64,000 nt of DNA from Casuarius casuarius (Eukaryota > Chordata > Aves > Casuariiformes > Casuariidae), in NCBI GenBank assembly GCA_003342895.1, contig PTFA01000005.1, positions 1,686,618-1,750,617 on the forward strand, read 5' to 3'. Positions 38,989 through 51,785 of this stretch are shown piece after piece; within the stretch, counting starts at the first letter, position 1; the number at the start of each line of letters is the position of its first letter. A program made the translations under genes and the position numbers. The notes under the pieces are model-generated. The model had not been told where the DNA came from and ran no database searches. It saw only the letters and a list, made by a program, of their open reading frames with translations.

Positions 38989-41574
38989 AAAAAGTGCAGA
39001 TGGTTGTAGATGATTAGTTTGTTCATGAATCAAAAACGTCATTCACTGTAAAAGCACACAAACTCAGTAGAGACCACATGCCCTAAAGACTTGATTCAAA
39101 AGACATACAACCCAACGCATCTCTATTTCTATTCTGTTGTCTAACTAGTTCAGAAAGAAGAGAGTCAGGGTAGGAAGGAAGGCTTTTTATTGCTTGCCCA
39201 TCAGTAGCTAATCTTTAACATGTGATCAGTTTAACTTAACAGAAAAAGGGGTAACAGCCAAAAACTTTGTACATTTTGTTTAATGTTTAGATCTGTATTA
39301 GCAAAGTGTCACCTCACTAATTAAACTATATAGTTTATTTAAAATCCACCTGGATATTCTAACATCTGTATAATTCATAATGTATATCCATCATATGATA
39401 TATATAAATATTGACACTCATATAAATATAAACAGTTGCTATTACCTACATGTCCATTAATTTTTTCTGTTCCTTTTACTACTGTCCACAAGCATGTGTC
39501 TTCTAATTTTCTACGAAGTTGGTAGAGAAAGGGTGACACAATGGGAAACATCAGCTTTTAGGTTACTTGATAGTATTTAGCAGTAAGAAGTAACAGTATG
39601 AACACTAAGAAGTGCAAATAACGCAGTAGACCTCTGAATCACCACTATGGCATAAAAGTGCATAACGAGTCCATTATCAGCTGGTGCTTATATTTATCAA
39701 GACCTGAAGAGTGCTCAGATTCATCCATATCTGTGGAACATACTTTAAGTTTTTATAATAATTTATGTTCTTCACTGTGTATGCAACATAGTGAGTTTCC
39801 CTCAGAGAAATATATTCTGAAAGACAAGAGGGTTTCAGTTTAAAAAAGAAAAAAAAAACAAATCAAACCAAACTTCAGCATGAAGCATTATTTGACCACA
39901 ACGAAACATAATTTTGGAGCCAACTACTGAAATAGGACACTCCATTTCAATTAAATACAAGCATCAGTCTAACACAGCAAACCATTCTCTAGACTATAAT
40001 GAACAAATATCCTTAGAAAAGCCTCTGCTTTGACTATGTAGTGGTTGAAAAAAAACTTAATACTGCTTGGTGAATTAGCTGGTAAACACTTACTAGCAGA
40101 TCAAAGCTCACATTTACTTTTTCTGCAGCTTTGAGAATAAATTCCAAGAATGTTTTACCCCTCCAAGTTTGAAGTTCTTATACAATAAATTGAGACACAC
40201 AGGTCAGGAATTTTTCACTACTGATAATTCTAACATGGCAGATTTTTTAGTTTTTATAAGTCTTGAAAAGCAAATCTCATATCTAAATGTTTAAAAAAAA
40301 AAAAAACAGAATCAGTACGTCAGCGGGAGCTAGAGGAAAGGAGATGTATATCCACAAAATTGCCTCAGATTGACTTCCTTACAGATATCTGAAGAATATT
40401 CCAAATATATCAGAGCAGAAAATATCCTTTTCAGCTACAAATTTTTAAACAATATCTTGAATGCTGCGACATGTTTACTAAATCTGAAAATATTACTTAT
40501 CCTTTAAGAGTTCACACATAACTCTGATGATATTAAACAAAGAAATTTAAGTTTTCTGTACATGTAAGACTTAAAATAATACTTGAAAAAGATTTGTTAA
40601 ATAAGCGTATGTTCTTGCAATATAATTTTAAAGATCCAAAGCAATATTCAGTTGTATACTATATATTTTCAAGATAGACAATTTTTACTAGAGTCTTTTT
40701 TTTGTTGTTCTTTTTAAAATTTCACAAGTCCCTCTAAATTCAAACCACAAAGCTGCCTGGCCTAGCTAAATATACATGTAACAATATCTCATGTATATTA
40801 ATAAACTGTCAAAATTGAAAGGAATTACTCTACAATAAGGTCACTGTTACTCTAGAATATAGCATCCACATCATAAGGTACTGCAGAGCAGTTTCTCAGT
40901 ACAGATATGCCAGTTATTCCCCAACTCCATAGAAAAGGCTTAATCTTGCTCACCTACAGACTGATCTATTAGCTAGTAACAAAGTAATCATTTTACTGGC
41001 GGTTACGATTATGTACTGACCAGATTCTGGAACTGCTTCTAAAATCTTTCACTGTTTTTATATGGGTTCAATAAAATCATGAATGGCATGAAGAAGGGGA
41101 ATAGAGGACATTTAGTCATTTGCTTTACAAGAATACAAGAATCAATGTAAGATTTTAGCTAGCATGTTATGAAAAAACCCAAATGGGGTGAAATAAAAAC
41201 TGTGACACACATTGTCACAAGATGATACTAGAAATTTACACAAGCTCCTTTATGGCAACCAGTAACTGCAACATCTATAACACAAGATACACAAAATAAA
41301 AACTAATCTTTCATTTTATAAATGGGTAAAATTTTCAGGCTATATATAAAGATTTCTACCTGTTGCCAGGATAACTCAAGACAGAACTTTAAGAATAATA
41401 AGCTACATGAGCAAAAAGAAAACAAGGATTTCTAGGATAAAATAATTCTAATACATAACCTGATCATCTCAGATACCACCCGAGTCAAATAATATTTTAA
41501 CTTCCTAACTAATCATCTAAATGTTTAACCATATTAGAGGAAAAGACTAACTATGACAATAGTTAAATGCATTT

Positions 41575-42660
41575 ACTTGACAGCCTTCTCTTCTCCAGGC
41601 TGAACAGAACTAGTTCTTTCAGCCTCTCCTCATATGCCATATGCTCCAGTCCCCTAATCATCTTAGTGGCCGGCTGCTGGACTCACTCCATAATGTCAAA
41701 GTCTTTCCTACACTGCAAAGCCCCAAACCAGATACAGTACTCGAGATGTGGTCTCATAAGTGCTGAACAGAAGGAATGATTATTCCCCTTGATTTTGATG
41801 GCTATACTCTTGCTAATCCAAAACAGTATACAGCTGGCCTTCCTCGCCACAAGGGCGCACTACTGATCTGTGCTGACTTTGTGGTCCACCTGGACCTCCA
41901 GGTCCCTTACCGGAAAGCCACTTCATAACCAGTCAATCCCAGTCTGTCTGGGTGGATAGAGTTTTTCCATCCCATGCACAGGATATTGTACCTGCCTTCG
42001 CTAAACTTCGTGAGGTTCCTGTCAGACTATTCTTCCAGCCTGTTGAGGTCCCTCCAATTAGCACTCCTGCCCTCAGGCATATCAGCTGTTCCCCTCAATT
42101 TGGTATCTCTGCAAACTCTGAAAGTGCACTCTGTGCTATCATCCAGATCATTACCATAGACACTGAACAATAATGACCCCACTATTGCCCAGTATAGAAC
42201 ACTGCTAGCAACCAGACACCAGCCAGATTTTGTACTGCTGATCACCACCCTTTGAGGCTGGCAGTCCAGCCAGATAGTGCATTTATCCAACCTGTATTTC
42301 ACTAGTTTGGCAATAAGGATACTAAGGAAGACCATGTCAAAGGCCTTGCTCAAGCCCAGGTAAACAACATCCACTGCATTCCCTTCACCTGCTGGGCCAG
42401 TCGTTTCATCACAGATGGCAATCAGGTTGGTCAGGCATGATTCGTCCTTGGCAAAGCCCCATAGGCTGCTCCCAATCAGCTTCTTGTCCTTCATGTTCTT
42501 GTACCTGGCTTCCAGAAGGATCTGCTCTGTAACTTTTCCAGGAACTGAGATTAGGCTGACTGACTCATAGTTCCCTGTATCCTCCTCCTTCCCCTCCTTG
42601 AAAATGAGCCATGACATTTTGCTTTTTTCCAGTTATCAGAAAGTTCCCACTATCCCCCTC
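41575..42660 (-). mobile_element. degraded CR1 LINE, internal fragment lacking its 3' tail
   Basis: A CR1 fragment in the same orientation as ERC1. On the minus strand it enters RT near KEGKEEDTGNYESVSL (42590 downward), keeps a 196-codon open frame to 42027, then continues as out-of-frame C-terminal RT sequence to about 41575, where the plus strand shows the characteristic CTTCTCCAGGCTGAACAG block. Beyond that point the expected few hundred bases of 3' sequence and octamer tail are missing. CR1 copies are normally truncated at the 5' end, so loss of the 3' end implies a later deletion or rearrangement. Confidence 0.88.
42027..42617 (-). pseudogene. CR1 reverse-transcriptase remnant, catalytic residues lost
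   Basis: The longest repeat-derived open frame here (196 codons). Recognisable RT blocks in order: NYESVSLISVPGKVTEQILL, SCLTNLIAICDETTG, AVDVVYLGLSKAFDMV, VVISSTKSGW, LFSVYGNDLDDSTECTFRV and DTKLRGTADMPEG. The first catalytic aspartate region reads YLGLSKAFD instead of YLDFSKAFD, and the FADD box before TKL reads VCRD, so two metal-binding positions are altered. The frame is open but the enzyme would be dead. The first codon is not a true start; this is a fragment of a longer ORF2. Confidence 0.88.
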
Positions 42661-45600
42661 ATTCATTTCAAAGCACAAAAAAGGTAATAGCAAGGTAGAA
42701 CACAGTTGAATAGGCTAGAGATATGTAAACAGGATATGGATCTTTAAGAAGTGATATAAGATATGACATGCCATATAGCTCTTAATTTAAAAATCTCAGA
42801 ATTTTAAGGACCCTAAGCAACATAAAAGGGAAGCCAACACATACATACACAATGCATCCACTTACAGATAACTGAATCCCTCTTCTGCTTTGAATGATAG
42901 CCCACACATACATTCACACTGGGTAAACAAGCATCGATGTCAAGCTATCCACCAGCATGTATGAGTCTTTCATGTGGCACTGACCCTTTCATGTGGAACA
43001 ACACATATCAGATAAAACATTCATAAGTCTTGGCAAGTAGACGGCTGACTTTTAAATGTAATATCAGATGCACAAGTTCCAATATTGATTCTCTCTCCCC
43101 TTTGGAGATAGGGATTCTGCATTTTATTTGTTAACATAAATGTGGTAGCAGTAGTGTCTATGTCTAACATCAGATAGCTCTGAATAGAGTGAATATTCAA
43201 GCAGAAATGATACACATGCTGGGCTCTACAGAAGACCACAGATCTCACGTCACTGACATATGCTCATGAAGTCCTCAGGAAACAAATAGCAAAGTTATAC
43301 AAAGGGAAAAATATAACTCACTCAGCAGTTTCTCTTTTAGGAAATCACACTATTAAGGGTATCTGCAGCAGCATCCCCTTCAAAGAATGGTAGGCAAGTC
43401 AGCACTCCCAGAAAAGACATACGGTGCTACAGAGAGGCTGAAGGGAAACACTGAACTGATGAGCGGTAATCAGAGCAACTAATAACTGCAGATAGTGTCT
43501 CAGCATAACTTTGATTAGCATGCAAGAGTAAACATCCTGCAAGTTAAGAGAGAAGAATCAATCTTTCCATTGCAGGGACTGTACCACCACTGGCAATATT
43601 ATCATCGTGAACTTGAGATTCAAGTGAGAGGTACTCAGTCCTCGGAAAATGAGGATGAAAATCCATCTTGGATTTTCCTTCTGGTACTTGAAAACACTGT
43701 GAATAGCCCTTTCCCTAGAGCAGCTATGAAGAAACAAGTTTTAGTTTCTCAAACAACGGCTAGAAAAAAAACTTACAAATGCAAACTCATGTCTTCAGAG
43801 AGGTCCCTGAAAAGAAAAGAGGGTGGAGAACTGAAGAGTCTGAAACTACACAGTAACTTACAGATGTTTACAAATACTCTCTCTAGTGCAAAAATGCTTT
43901 GCAAAAAATGGTCTAATCTAGGTTGAAACAAAAGTCTGTGTCCCAAATAGGGATTACAGCTGCAAAAACAAGAGAAAAGGTCTTTCACAGCACAAAACCA
44001 AGAACAGTATATCACTTTCATGCAAGGTACTTATACAAACTAACATTTTAACAAGACCATCATATGGGAACTGAAGTAGTGGGCACTGCAACACAGGGGT
44101 GAAAGATGCAAAACCGGATTGCTTGCTGTGTATTTACTTCATAAACCTTGAAAGTGTTTCTGATAGCACAAATACTTCAATTATCTGTAAAGTAATGAGA
44201 CACTACTGAAATCTATAATGCCCTATTAATATAAAAGTCATTTGTAATGAACCTGAATATTCAAAAGTTAATGATAGTACTCTCTGAGATGCAGAAGCAT
44301 GAAATAAAAGCTTCTTTCACCAACCTTTTTCTAGCAGTATCAGTATGAAATGAGAAGAGCAATTGGAATTTAAAGGCAAGTGAGACTCAACGTGGCTTAT
44401 CCCATTTGCTAGAAGGCAAATACAGCTCCTATCTGCTGTGTGGCCCAGAAGTCACAAAAATGATGAAGACAACAGAGACTGGAATGGGACAGTTGAGAAA
44501 TTAGAAAGAAGGAAAGAAAACACGTTGAAAGTAAGTGGGAAAATCAGATCATCTATACAGGCATAAGCCTAAAGGTTATGCACAATGGAGTTGGCCAAGC
44601 TGCTGTCCTGGATGTTGTGTGTCCATCCAGGGGCACTGAGAAAGCTCTCTTCTAACACTTAGAAAGCAGAAGTAGCTATAACTCAACCAAATCAGTTTAG
44701 AACAAAACAGACAAACTGAGTTAAATTTTAGATTTTTAACAACATGTAATTTTGTTTTTATCACATAAGATTTATCAGATATAAAAAAATAATAAAAAGT
44801 TCAGGTCTTTAACATTGAAAATCTGTCCAGAGACATGCATTTTGTAAGTTGGTTAAACAGATAGCGAGTGATGAACTACAAGGAGTAGATCAAAATAAAG
44901 TGATTAAGTATACGCTGAAGAAATTGGACCGTAAGACAGTCCTAGAGAAAACCCTCAGGAAACTTAAAAGGCAAGACTACTAAAAACACTAGCATGAAGA
45001 TGGTCTGACCTGAATTGAAATTGAACAGTGAGCCAAAGGCAAGCAGCTATAAAGCTGTAACGCAGGCTGTACACTCTTGAAGTTAAAAAAAGACCAAGTG
45101 ACAACATAAGGCTTACCACAAACTCTCATACAAATATGCCTACATATTGATTAATATTTTAAATGTACTGTCACCATCTGTAACATAAGAACAGCTTCCT
45201 CCCTCAGAGATGTATTTAAAAATAAATGATAGTCATGAACATTTGTTCAGCGTTTTGAAACATAAAACCTTAATACATAGGTTGTTAACAGTAAAATTCT
45301 AACAAATTTGAGAAAAATGCATCCAGTGAGTAAGCTAGCCAACCTTTTTAAATAAATCTGCAACAGAATCAAAGCTAGCGAGAAGCTGGGAGACAAAATG
45401 AATCAAAATGACCTGTCCCCTGAACCCAGGATTCGAGAAAATAATTGTTACACTGTTACAAATGATCTTGAATTTGTAGGAATACTGCCAGGCATAGGGC
45501 ATGAAGTCAATCTGGATCTAATAGATCTGGACTGACTCCTCCCTGGAAAGCCTGCACACTTGATGAAGAAAATTAATATTGGTGCTAGCAGTAGTACAGT

Positions 45601-46982
45601 AGCAGTAGACACATCCGATATTCTTTGATTTTACTTTTAACAAACAAGGTGAGTACTGATACATTGACTATCAGGCCAGAAAAAAAGTCTAGTCACTGAC
45701 ATGCACATTTGTAGCAATCTTGTAAGCCTGGGCAGTTGGTATTCTTTTGGGTCTAGTACATCCCAGCAAGAACACATCAATGATACTGGTGATAAAAGCA
45801 GGTAAGTCCCAGTCTCAGCAGGACCAGTATGCTCAATATAGCTTTGGGGTGCAGTGTTTTGGTTGTCTTAAAGTCAACTCAGTATCACTATATTTTATGC
45901 TGTGTTTTTCCGGATAAAGTAATACAGGAAGCCTCAGTCATTATGGAAGAGCAAAAGTCCTTAAGGTCTTAAGCTACTGTCAAGACTTTGATAACTGGAA
46001 AGCTTAGATTGCACTAACAATGGCCCCAGAGACTGAGAATGCTGCCTTCTTTCACTCAAGCTCTTATATGGGCTTTTTCATTTCTATAATCTTATGCAGA
46101 TGAAGCTATAGCTGCTAAAGCACTGATGGATAGGAGATGTACACTTCTTGATAAATCCCAGGTTAGCTTTCATCAGGAGTTAAAGGCAAAGACCTCTTTC
46201 TAAAGTAAGCATAACTTCTGCATCCATTTAGAAAAGATTTGCAGAAACTGCATCTATTCTCTACCCAAGTATGCCAGTGACTTTTTCCTATGCTTATAAG
46301 AAAGCATAACTGAATCACAAGATGGGGACTTTTCAAAGTCTGAGAATTTAGTATACTTTTAACGATACATGATTTGACAGTGATACACCCTGCATATATA
46401 TATGATTCCCTCCACACCTTTCTGACATAAGATGAGTATAGAGAATCATGTTTGTTTATGATTTAGGTTAGAAACATAAACAGACATAACATACAATACC
46501 AACCAGTGTTTCAAAACAGAATTATGGTAAAATAATTCAAGTTGTAAAGGACAGCAGGAGATCATCCAGTCCAACCTCCTGCTCAAGGCAGGGTCAGCTA
46601 TGCAATCACACTGGGTTGCTCAGGACTCAGCGCAGTCAGATCTTGAAGACCTCCAAGGATGGAGACTACACAGCCCCTCTTAGCAAGCTGCTCCAGTGCT
46701 CAAGTATCCTCACAGGAAAAAAGGTTTTCCATATATTCATTCAGAACCTTACAGTTCAATTTATGCTCATTCTCATCCTTCCACCATGCACCACTGTAAA
46801 GAGCCTAGCTCCATCTTCTCAACAACCTCCTCATTGTAGGGGAAGGCTACTATTAGGTCCCCACAAAGCCTTTTCTTCTCTTCACCAAGCTGAACAAAGC
46901 CTGTTCCGCCAGCCTCTTCTCAAAGGGCCCGTGCTCCAGCCCCCTGATCAGTTCAGCAGTCCTCTGCTGAACTTGCTCTATT

Positions 46983-47165
46983 TTAATTGATGCCTTTTTT
47001 GCACAGGGGAGGCCAAAGCTGAATGCAGTATTCTAGATGTGGTCTAACAAGTGCAAAGCTGAAAGGCATCATTACTTCCCTTGATCTGTTAATACCGTCC
47101 AAGATTCTGGCAACCTTCTTCACTATCAGGGTGCACTGCTGGTTCACATTCAAGTTGTTGTCCAC
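46983..47165 (-). pseudogene. CR1 RT C-terminal remnant
   Basis: A 60-codon open stretch with TLIVKKVARILDGINRSREV followed by MMPFSFALVRPHLEYCIQLW, the conserved end of the CR1 reverse-transcriptase frame. It is part of the same broken copy as the remnant at 47714-47920. Confidence 0.8.
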
Positions 47166-47713
47166 CTGGCCCCCCAGATCCCTTTCTGCAGAGCTGCTCC
47201 CCTCATCTTGTTAGTCTTCAACCTGTATCATTGCAAGGGGCTCTCTTCCTTCCTACTTGCATGACTTGTATTCGTCCATATTGAACTTCCCAAGATTCCT
47301 GTCCACTTGTTCCTGGTCCCTCTGAGCATCAGCCTTGCTCTTGAGCGTATTGACTGGTTCCTCCAGTTTGGAGCCATCTGCAATCTCAGTCTCACCCTGT
47401 CACCTCCTTCCAGATCATTGATAAATTTGTTAAACAGAACTCCGCTTTTACCAGCAACATGGTAGAGTTTGGCCCATTAATCACTACCGTCAGAGCTCAA
47501 TTGTCCAACCAGCTTTTTATCCATCTGGTTGTTCACCCATCCAGACCATAACATCCTAACTTGGATACAAGAATATTACAGAATACAGTGATAAAAGCCT
47601 TGCTAAGTCAATGTAAATGACATCCACTGCTCCTCCCTCATCCACAAATCCAGTCATTTTATCATAGAAGGCAATGAGTTTGGTCAGGCATGACCTCAGC
47701 ATAAATGCTTCAG

Positions 47714-47920
47714 TCATTTACCCTTGGTAAACCCAGGCTGACTGTTTCCAACCACACTCTTGTTCATGTGTGCAGAAATGTGTTCCAACAGGACTCTCTC
47801 CACAATATTTCCAGGGGCTGAAGTGAGGATGATGAGTCTGTAATTCTGCTGTTGGAGACTCCTCCTCAATCTCCACAATCTTTTAAAATGATAAAAGAAA
47901 AAGCCTTGCAATGGCATCAC
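47714..47920 (-). pseudogene. CR1 RT N-terminal remnant
   Basis: A 68-codon stretch containing NYRLIILTSAPGNIVERVLL and HISAHMNKSVVGNSQPGFTK, matching the start of the CR1 RT domain. It is followed, after a frameshift around 47690-47715, by SCLTKLIAFYDKMTGFVDEG in another frame. No intact product is possible. Confidence 0.82.
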
Positions 47921-50900
47921 TCAACTCTCATAGCAGCCTTGGATCCATCTTGTGTACTCTCACGGGCTTGTATGGTTTGAGTTTTTTCCAAGTAAACCCT
48001 GACTCGATCCACATTCTCTGCTGGTAGTTCTCCTCCTCCTTGAACCTTGCCTCTCAGCATAGAGGCAGGCCTGGGATATCTTCTTGGCATAGCACAGAAA
48101 GATGAAACATTTTGTTCAGATGTGTTATCTCTGTATTTGCATACTGTAAGAGAACGGAGGAAGCCGAGTGGGAAGGCTGAAGAAATTGAGTAATCTGTTC
48201 AGGGGATCAACACTAGTCTATGTTACACACAAAGTTCTTCAAGAAGTCCCACAGTTCCACAATTAGGAACTGAGAAAAGCCTTCATTTGTTTCCTTCATA
48301 CTTAAGCATGGGAATTTTCAGAAACCAAAGCCTATTTTTTTTAGTCAATTTGTAATATTGAAAGGAAAATTCAATCATGATCTACTTTTCCTGTCCAAAC
48401 TATGTTCTAGAAATAGCCATTCTGAGCAGGAAATAAATGATTCATTAGTGTCAGCATAAGCAAGCTTTATTCATTTTAGAGTTCATTACAAAACATGGTA
48501 TTGTTGCTGTAAAACATCTTTACAGTTTTAAGGTTGTATCTTTTAATCTTATTTCCCCTAGCACTATAGCACTATTTTTGAAANGGACTGAGGTGAAAAT
48601 TAACCTTTTTGCCAAGCTACTCTTTAACCAGATCAGTTCTCTGAGAGTCAGGTCACCTAGAGCTGTATAGAACTAGTACCAGCAGAAAGGAAGGGGACAG
48701 TAACGCCAAGTCACTGAAGATTAACAATAGTGGAACTACAGCATTTTTTAAAATCAGTTACATCCAAGAACTACATTAAAAATACATGCAAAGTTCAGGA
48801 CTTCCTAGTATTTGGGTGACTGGATTCTGCTGAGCTCTCCACGTGTTGAATATGTATTCATGTCATTACCACAGCAACTCTGCATTCTTTGGTGCAGAGA
48901 CTGAATGGTACTAATTGGGGGGAAAAGTCATAATGATAGTAATTACTGATACTGTACACAGGATCTGGAATTTTGCTGCAGAAATTAAAGATGTATCAAG
49001 AATGAGCAGAAAACTGAGATTAATGGAAAAATATGTTTAAGACAACAGCTATATATTCTTTTCAGAGAGTTCTTGCCAGGTATGGTTAAGCATTCCCATT
49101 CATTTTTACAATGATGTTCACACTCTTCCGTTCTTCACATGACTGTTGGCCATTGAAACCATGCAACCATGAAGTCAAGATAAACTGTGGTGTGAACATA
49201 AGGCTTTATAAAAATTCCATTAAAAAACTGGGCCCTTCTTGTCTCTATTGGGCATTTCAATTAGTAGCTTGGAAATANATGTGTATGCACCTTAAGGTGT
49301 AACCTGTTGCACAAAACTGAACTTGTGCAATTTAAATGATTCGAACATCAAAAGTGACACAAGAATGATTGTGCTACTTAACTCCTTACAACTAGCCCAA
49401 AGATGATCAACTCTAATAGGAGAAGAGAAAGGAACAAGAAACCAGACAGAAAGTTCACAAATCAATATATAAAAGACTTTTGGATGAAAAGGCAGCAGTT
49501 CTAACTATCAACTCAAGCACAGTATATGACCATGCTGTTAATAATTACCAATCATCTACTTCATAAAATCTCTTACACCTTATACTTAATGTTTTATATA
49601 GGTTTTCTATTCTCTTGATTTAATGTTGTACTTTTTAATATCACCTTTTAACACTGAAGAAAACTGATGAAGTAGACAAGAGTTCTGAAAACTGAGAAGT
49701 TAATTCAGAACATCTCCTTCTGGAAACTGATAATTTACAAAAGCAATATCAATTTTATTACTTGATGAAGTACTAATAGTGTTGCTCATTATCTGTATCT
49801 TCAAGCTTATCACTCAGTGTACAAGGGATGAAGTGTCAGCTATACCTGGAAGAACCTCAACTAGTTACTTTAGGATTAATAAAGACCATAAGCCACCAAA
49901 ATCAAGGAATCATGTTCTGCCTTTTTAGTTATGAAATATCTTACTAGTTACTCTGTGTGCAAATCTACTGCCCAGTAAGAAAATGACTTCCATAAACCCA
50001 AGGTAGGCTTTTTACCAGGTCTCTGATCACTCTGAAAATGTAAATATTTATGAGAAAATGTTCATCTGGTGAACAGTTTTGTAAGTTATTCACTGCTTTG
50101 CATTGCTGGTATTATATATAACCATTAGAAACAAAAATAGTAAACAGGGATTTTCTATAACTTGAAAGAACAAAAAAATTCTAACTGAACAGAATATTAG
50201 AGGCAGAAATATTGTATATTAGGTAGGAATTTCCAAAAAAGTCAGTAAAGAAAAGAATAGTATATTTCCTCTTGAAATGAAAGAGCAGTGAAAAATATAA
50301 AAATACTCAGTTTAAATAACCCATTTTCATGGAATAAATGTCACTTCTGTATTTTGGTAGTGAAGCCTGCTGTTCATGAAATACTCACTGGCTGATCAAA
50401 TTTGAAGTCCAGAAAATCAAAGTGTTCAGGAGCAAAATCTTATCCTTTCAGTTGCACAGAAGCCTGTACTGAGTATTGACCTATCTTGATTGTTATTCGT
50501 ATACTATTAGAAACTAGTACCTTCATTCACATAGGATTAACAAGATTAACCATGACTGAACCACTCAAGCAGATATATACACGTCAACTGGTCAGGACAA
50601 ATGAAGTTCCACATCCTTCAAGAAAAGGTGGCAAAAATGAAATACGGGCTTGATTCAACACTATACTAAGGGCACTACAGTGCTCTCCTGAATACATGAG
50701 CTTTGAAGAGCTCACAGCATTTAAAGCATCAAGTTACCTTATATAGGAGGAGGCGATTTTGCTTTTTAATGGTTAACACAAAGGACAAAAAATTCTTCAA
50801 GATTTCATGTCAACTGCACGATTTTCAATAGATTATGGTACCTCTTACCCAATTTAATGGTTTGAAAACATTTTACAATATGCTTTTATTGACAGGAAAG

Positions 50901-51638
50901 TAACACATACCTCCTAGAGTGTTGAAATGTTTAATTTATCAGTATTTAAGTCCCTTCAGAGTCTCGAACATTAGTAGTTGTGCAAATGTGACCACATCTG
51001 CAGCAGACTTATTTTGGAGCAGTGGCACTGTTTTGAAAGAGCCTCGGAGAGGTCCCACTTACCATAGGTTGGTTTGTTTCACAGACCAGTGAACATCAAC
51101 TAGACACCAACTGGAAGAAACTAAAACAGAATGTCTTCTCCAGTTGCACCCCAAAGAAACCCCAATCCCTAAATACAAGGTGACAAATAAAGAAGTGAAC
51201 AGAGGATCACTCCTTCAGACAGCATAAAACCACAAGTACAGGGGGAATGTTTCAAAAGTCCAACAGACTGGAATATAACTAGTCAAGAGTAAGCCTCCCA
51301 GATGGTTGATGAAGGGGTCTCCTGTAGAAGTAATTGGTGCTGTGACCCCTTCATCTATCTATAATCAGTTCTTACTTCACCAGATTATTTGCTAACAGGC
51401 ACAACATATAAAGTACAGATCTACTTTTTTTAAAATCACCCTTCAAAGATGGTCTGGCATACAGCAGTTCACAAGGAAACATTAACAGCCATGTTAATGA
51501 ATTAATGAAAATGAATTAATGCTTTCTTCCACAGGTTTGCAATGTTTCAGATTAAAAGTCTGACATGAAATACTATAACCAGTTAATTAACAAAGAAGTG
51601 ATGCTAAGTATGAATTAATGACAATTCTCACACAGTTT

Positions 51639-51785
51639 AAAAAAAAAAAAAAGAAAAAAGACAGACCTCAGATGTCTTAAAGACATACAGATTTGAGCTG
51701 ATTCAGCTAACTGAAAAGGAGACCGATCATTTCTGAATGAGTGCACGCTAAATTGATTCTGCTTTGGAGAAAAAAAAAAAAAAAA
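51639..51785. repeat. two poly(A) tracts about 117 bp apart
   Basis: A14 at 51639-51652 and A16 at 51770-51785 bracket unique-looking sequence. CACAGTTTAAAA just before the first tract recurs as CACAGTTTTAAAA just after the second (51804-51816), which could be a decayed target-site duplication around a small retroposed insert, or chance in A/T-rich DNA. Confidence 0.4.

Larger units (their letters stand above)
46540..48090 (-). mobile_element. degraded CR1 LINE, about 1.5 kb
   Basis: A CR1 copy in ERC1 orientation. Its 3' UTR lies at the low-coordinate end, where the plus strand reads AGATCATCCAGTCCAACCTC and CTGCTCAAGGCAGGGTCAGC, standard CR1 blocks. Moving up, it holds RT C-terminal sequence (VRPHLEYCIQLWPPLCKKG, 46990-47050) and N-terminal RT sequence (NYRLIILTSAPGNIVERVLL, around 47780-47840). 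The terminal octamers are eroded. Multiple stops and frameshifts break ORF2. The upper boundary near 48090 is approximate, as similarity fades. Confidence 0.87.

Noticed and set aside
43570..43926. A 118-codon plus-strand open frame preceded by an acceptor-like TTTCCATTGCAG
   Set aside because: It has no ATG at its start, no donor near the end, and its Lys/Ser-rich translation resembles no known protein. It is antisense to ERC1 and is best explained as a chance open frame.
46616..46990. A 124-codon plus-strand open frame
   Set aside because: It is the reverse strand of CR1 3' UTR and RT sequence in the copy at 46540-48090.
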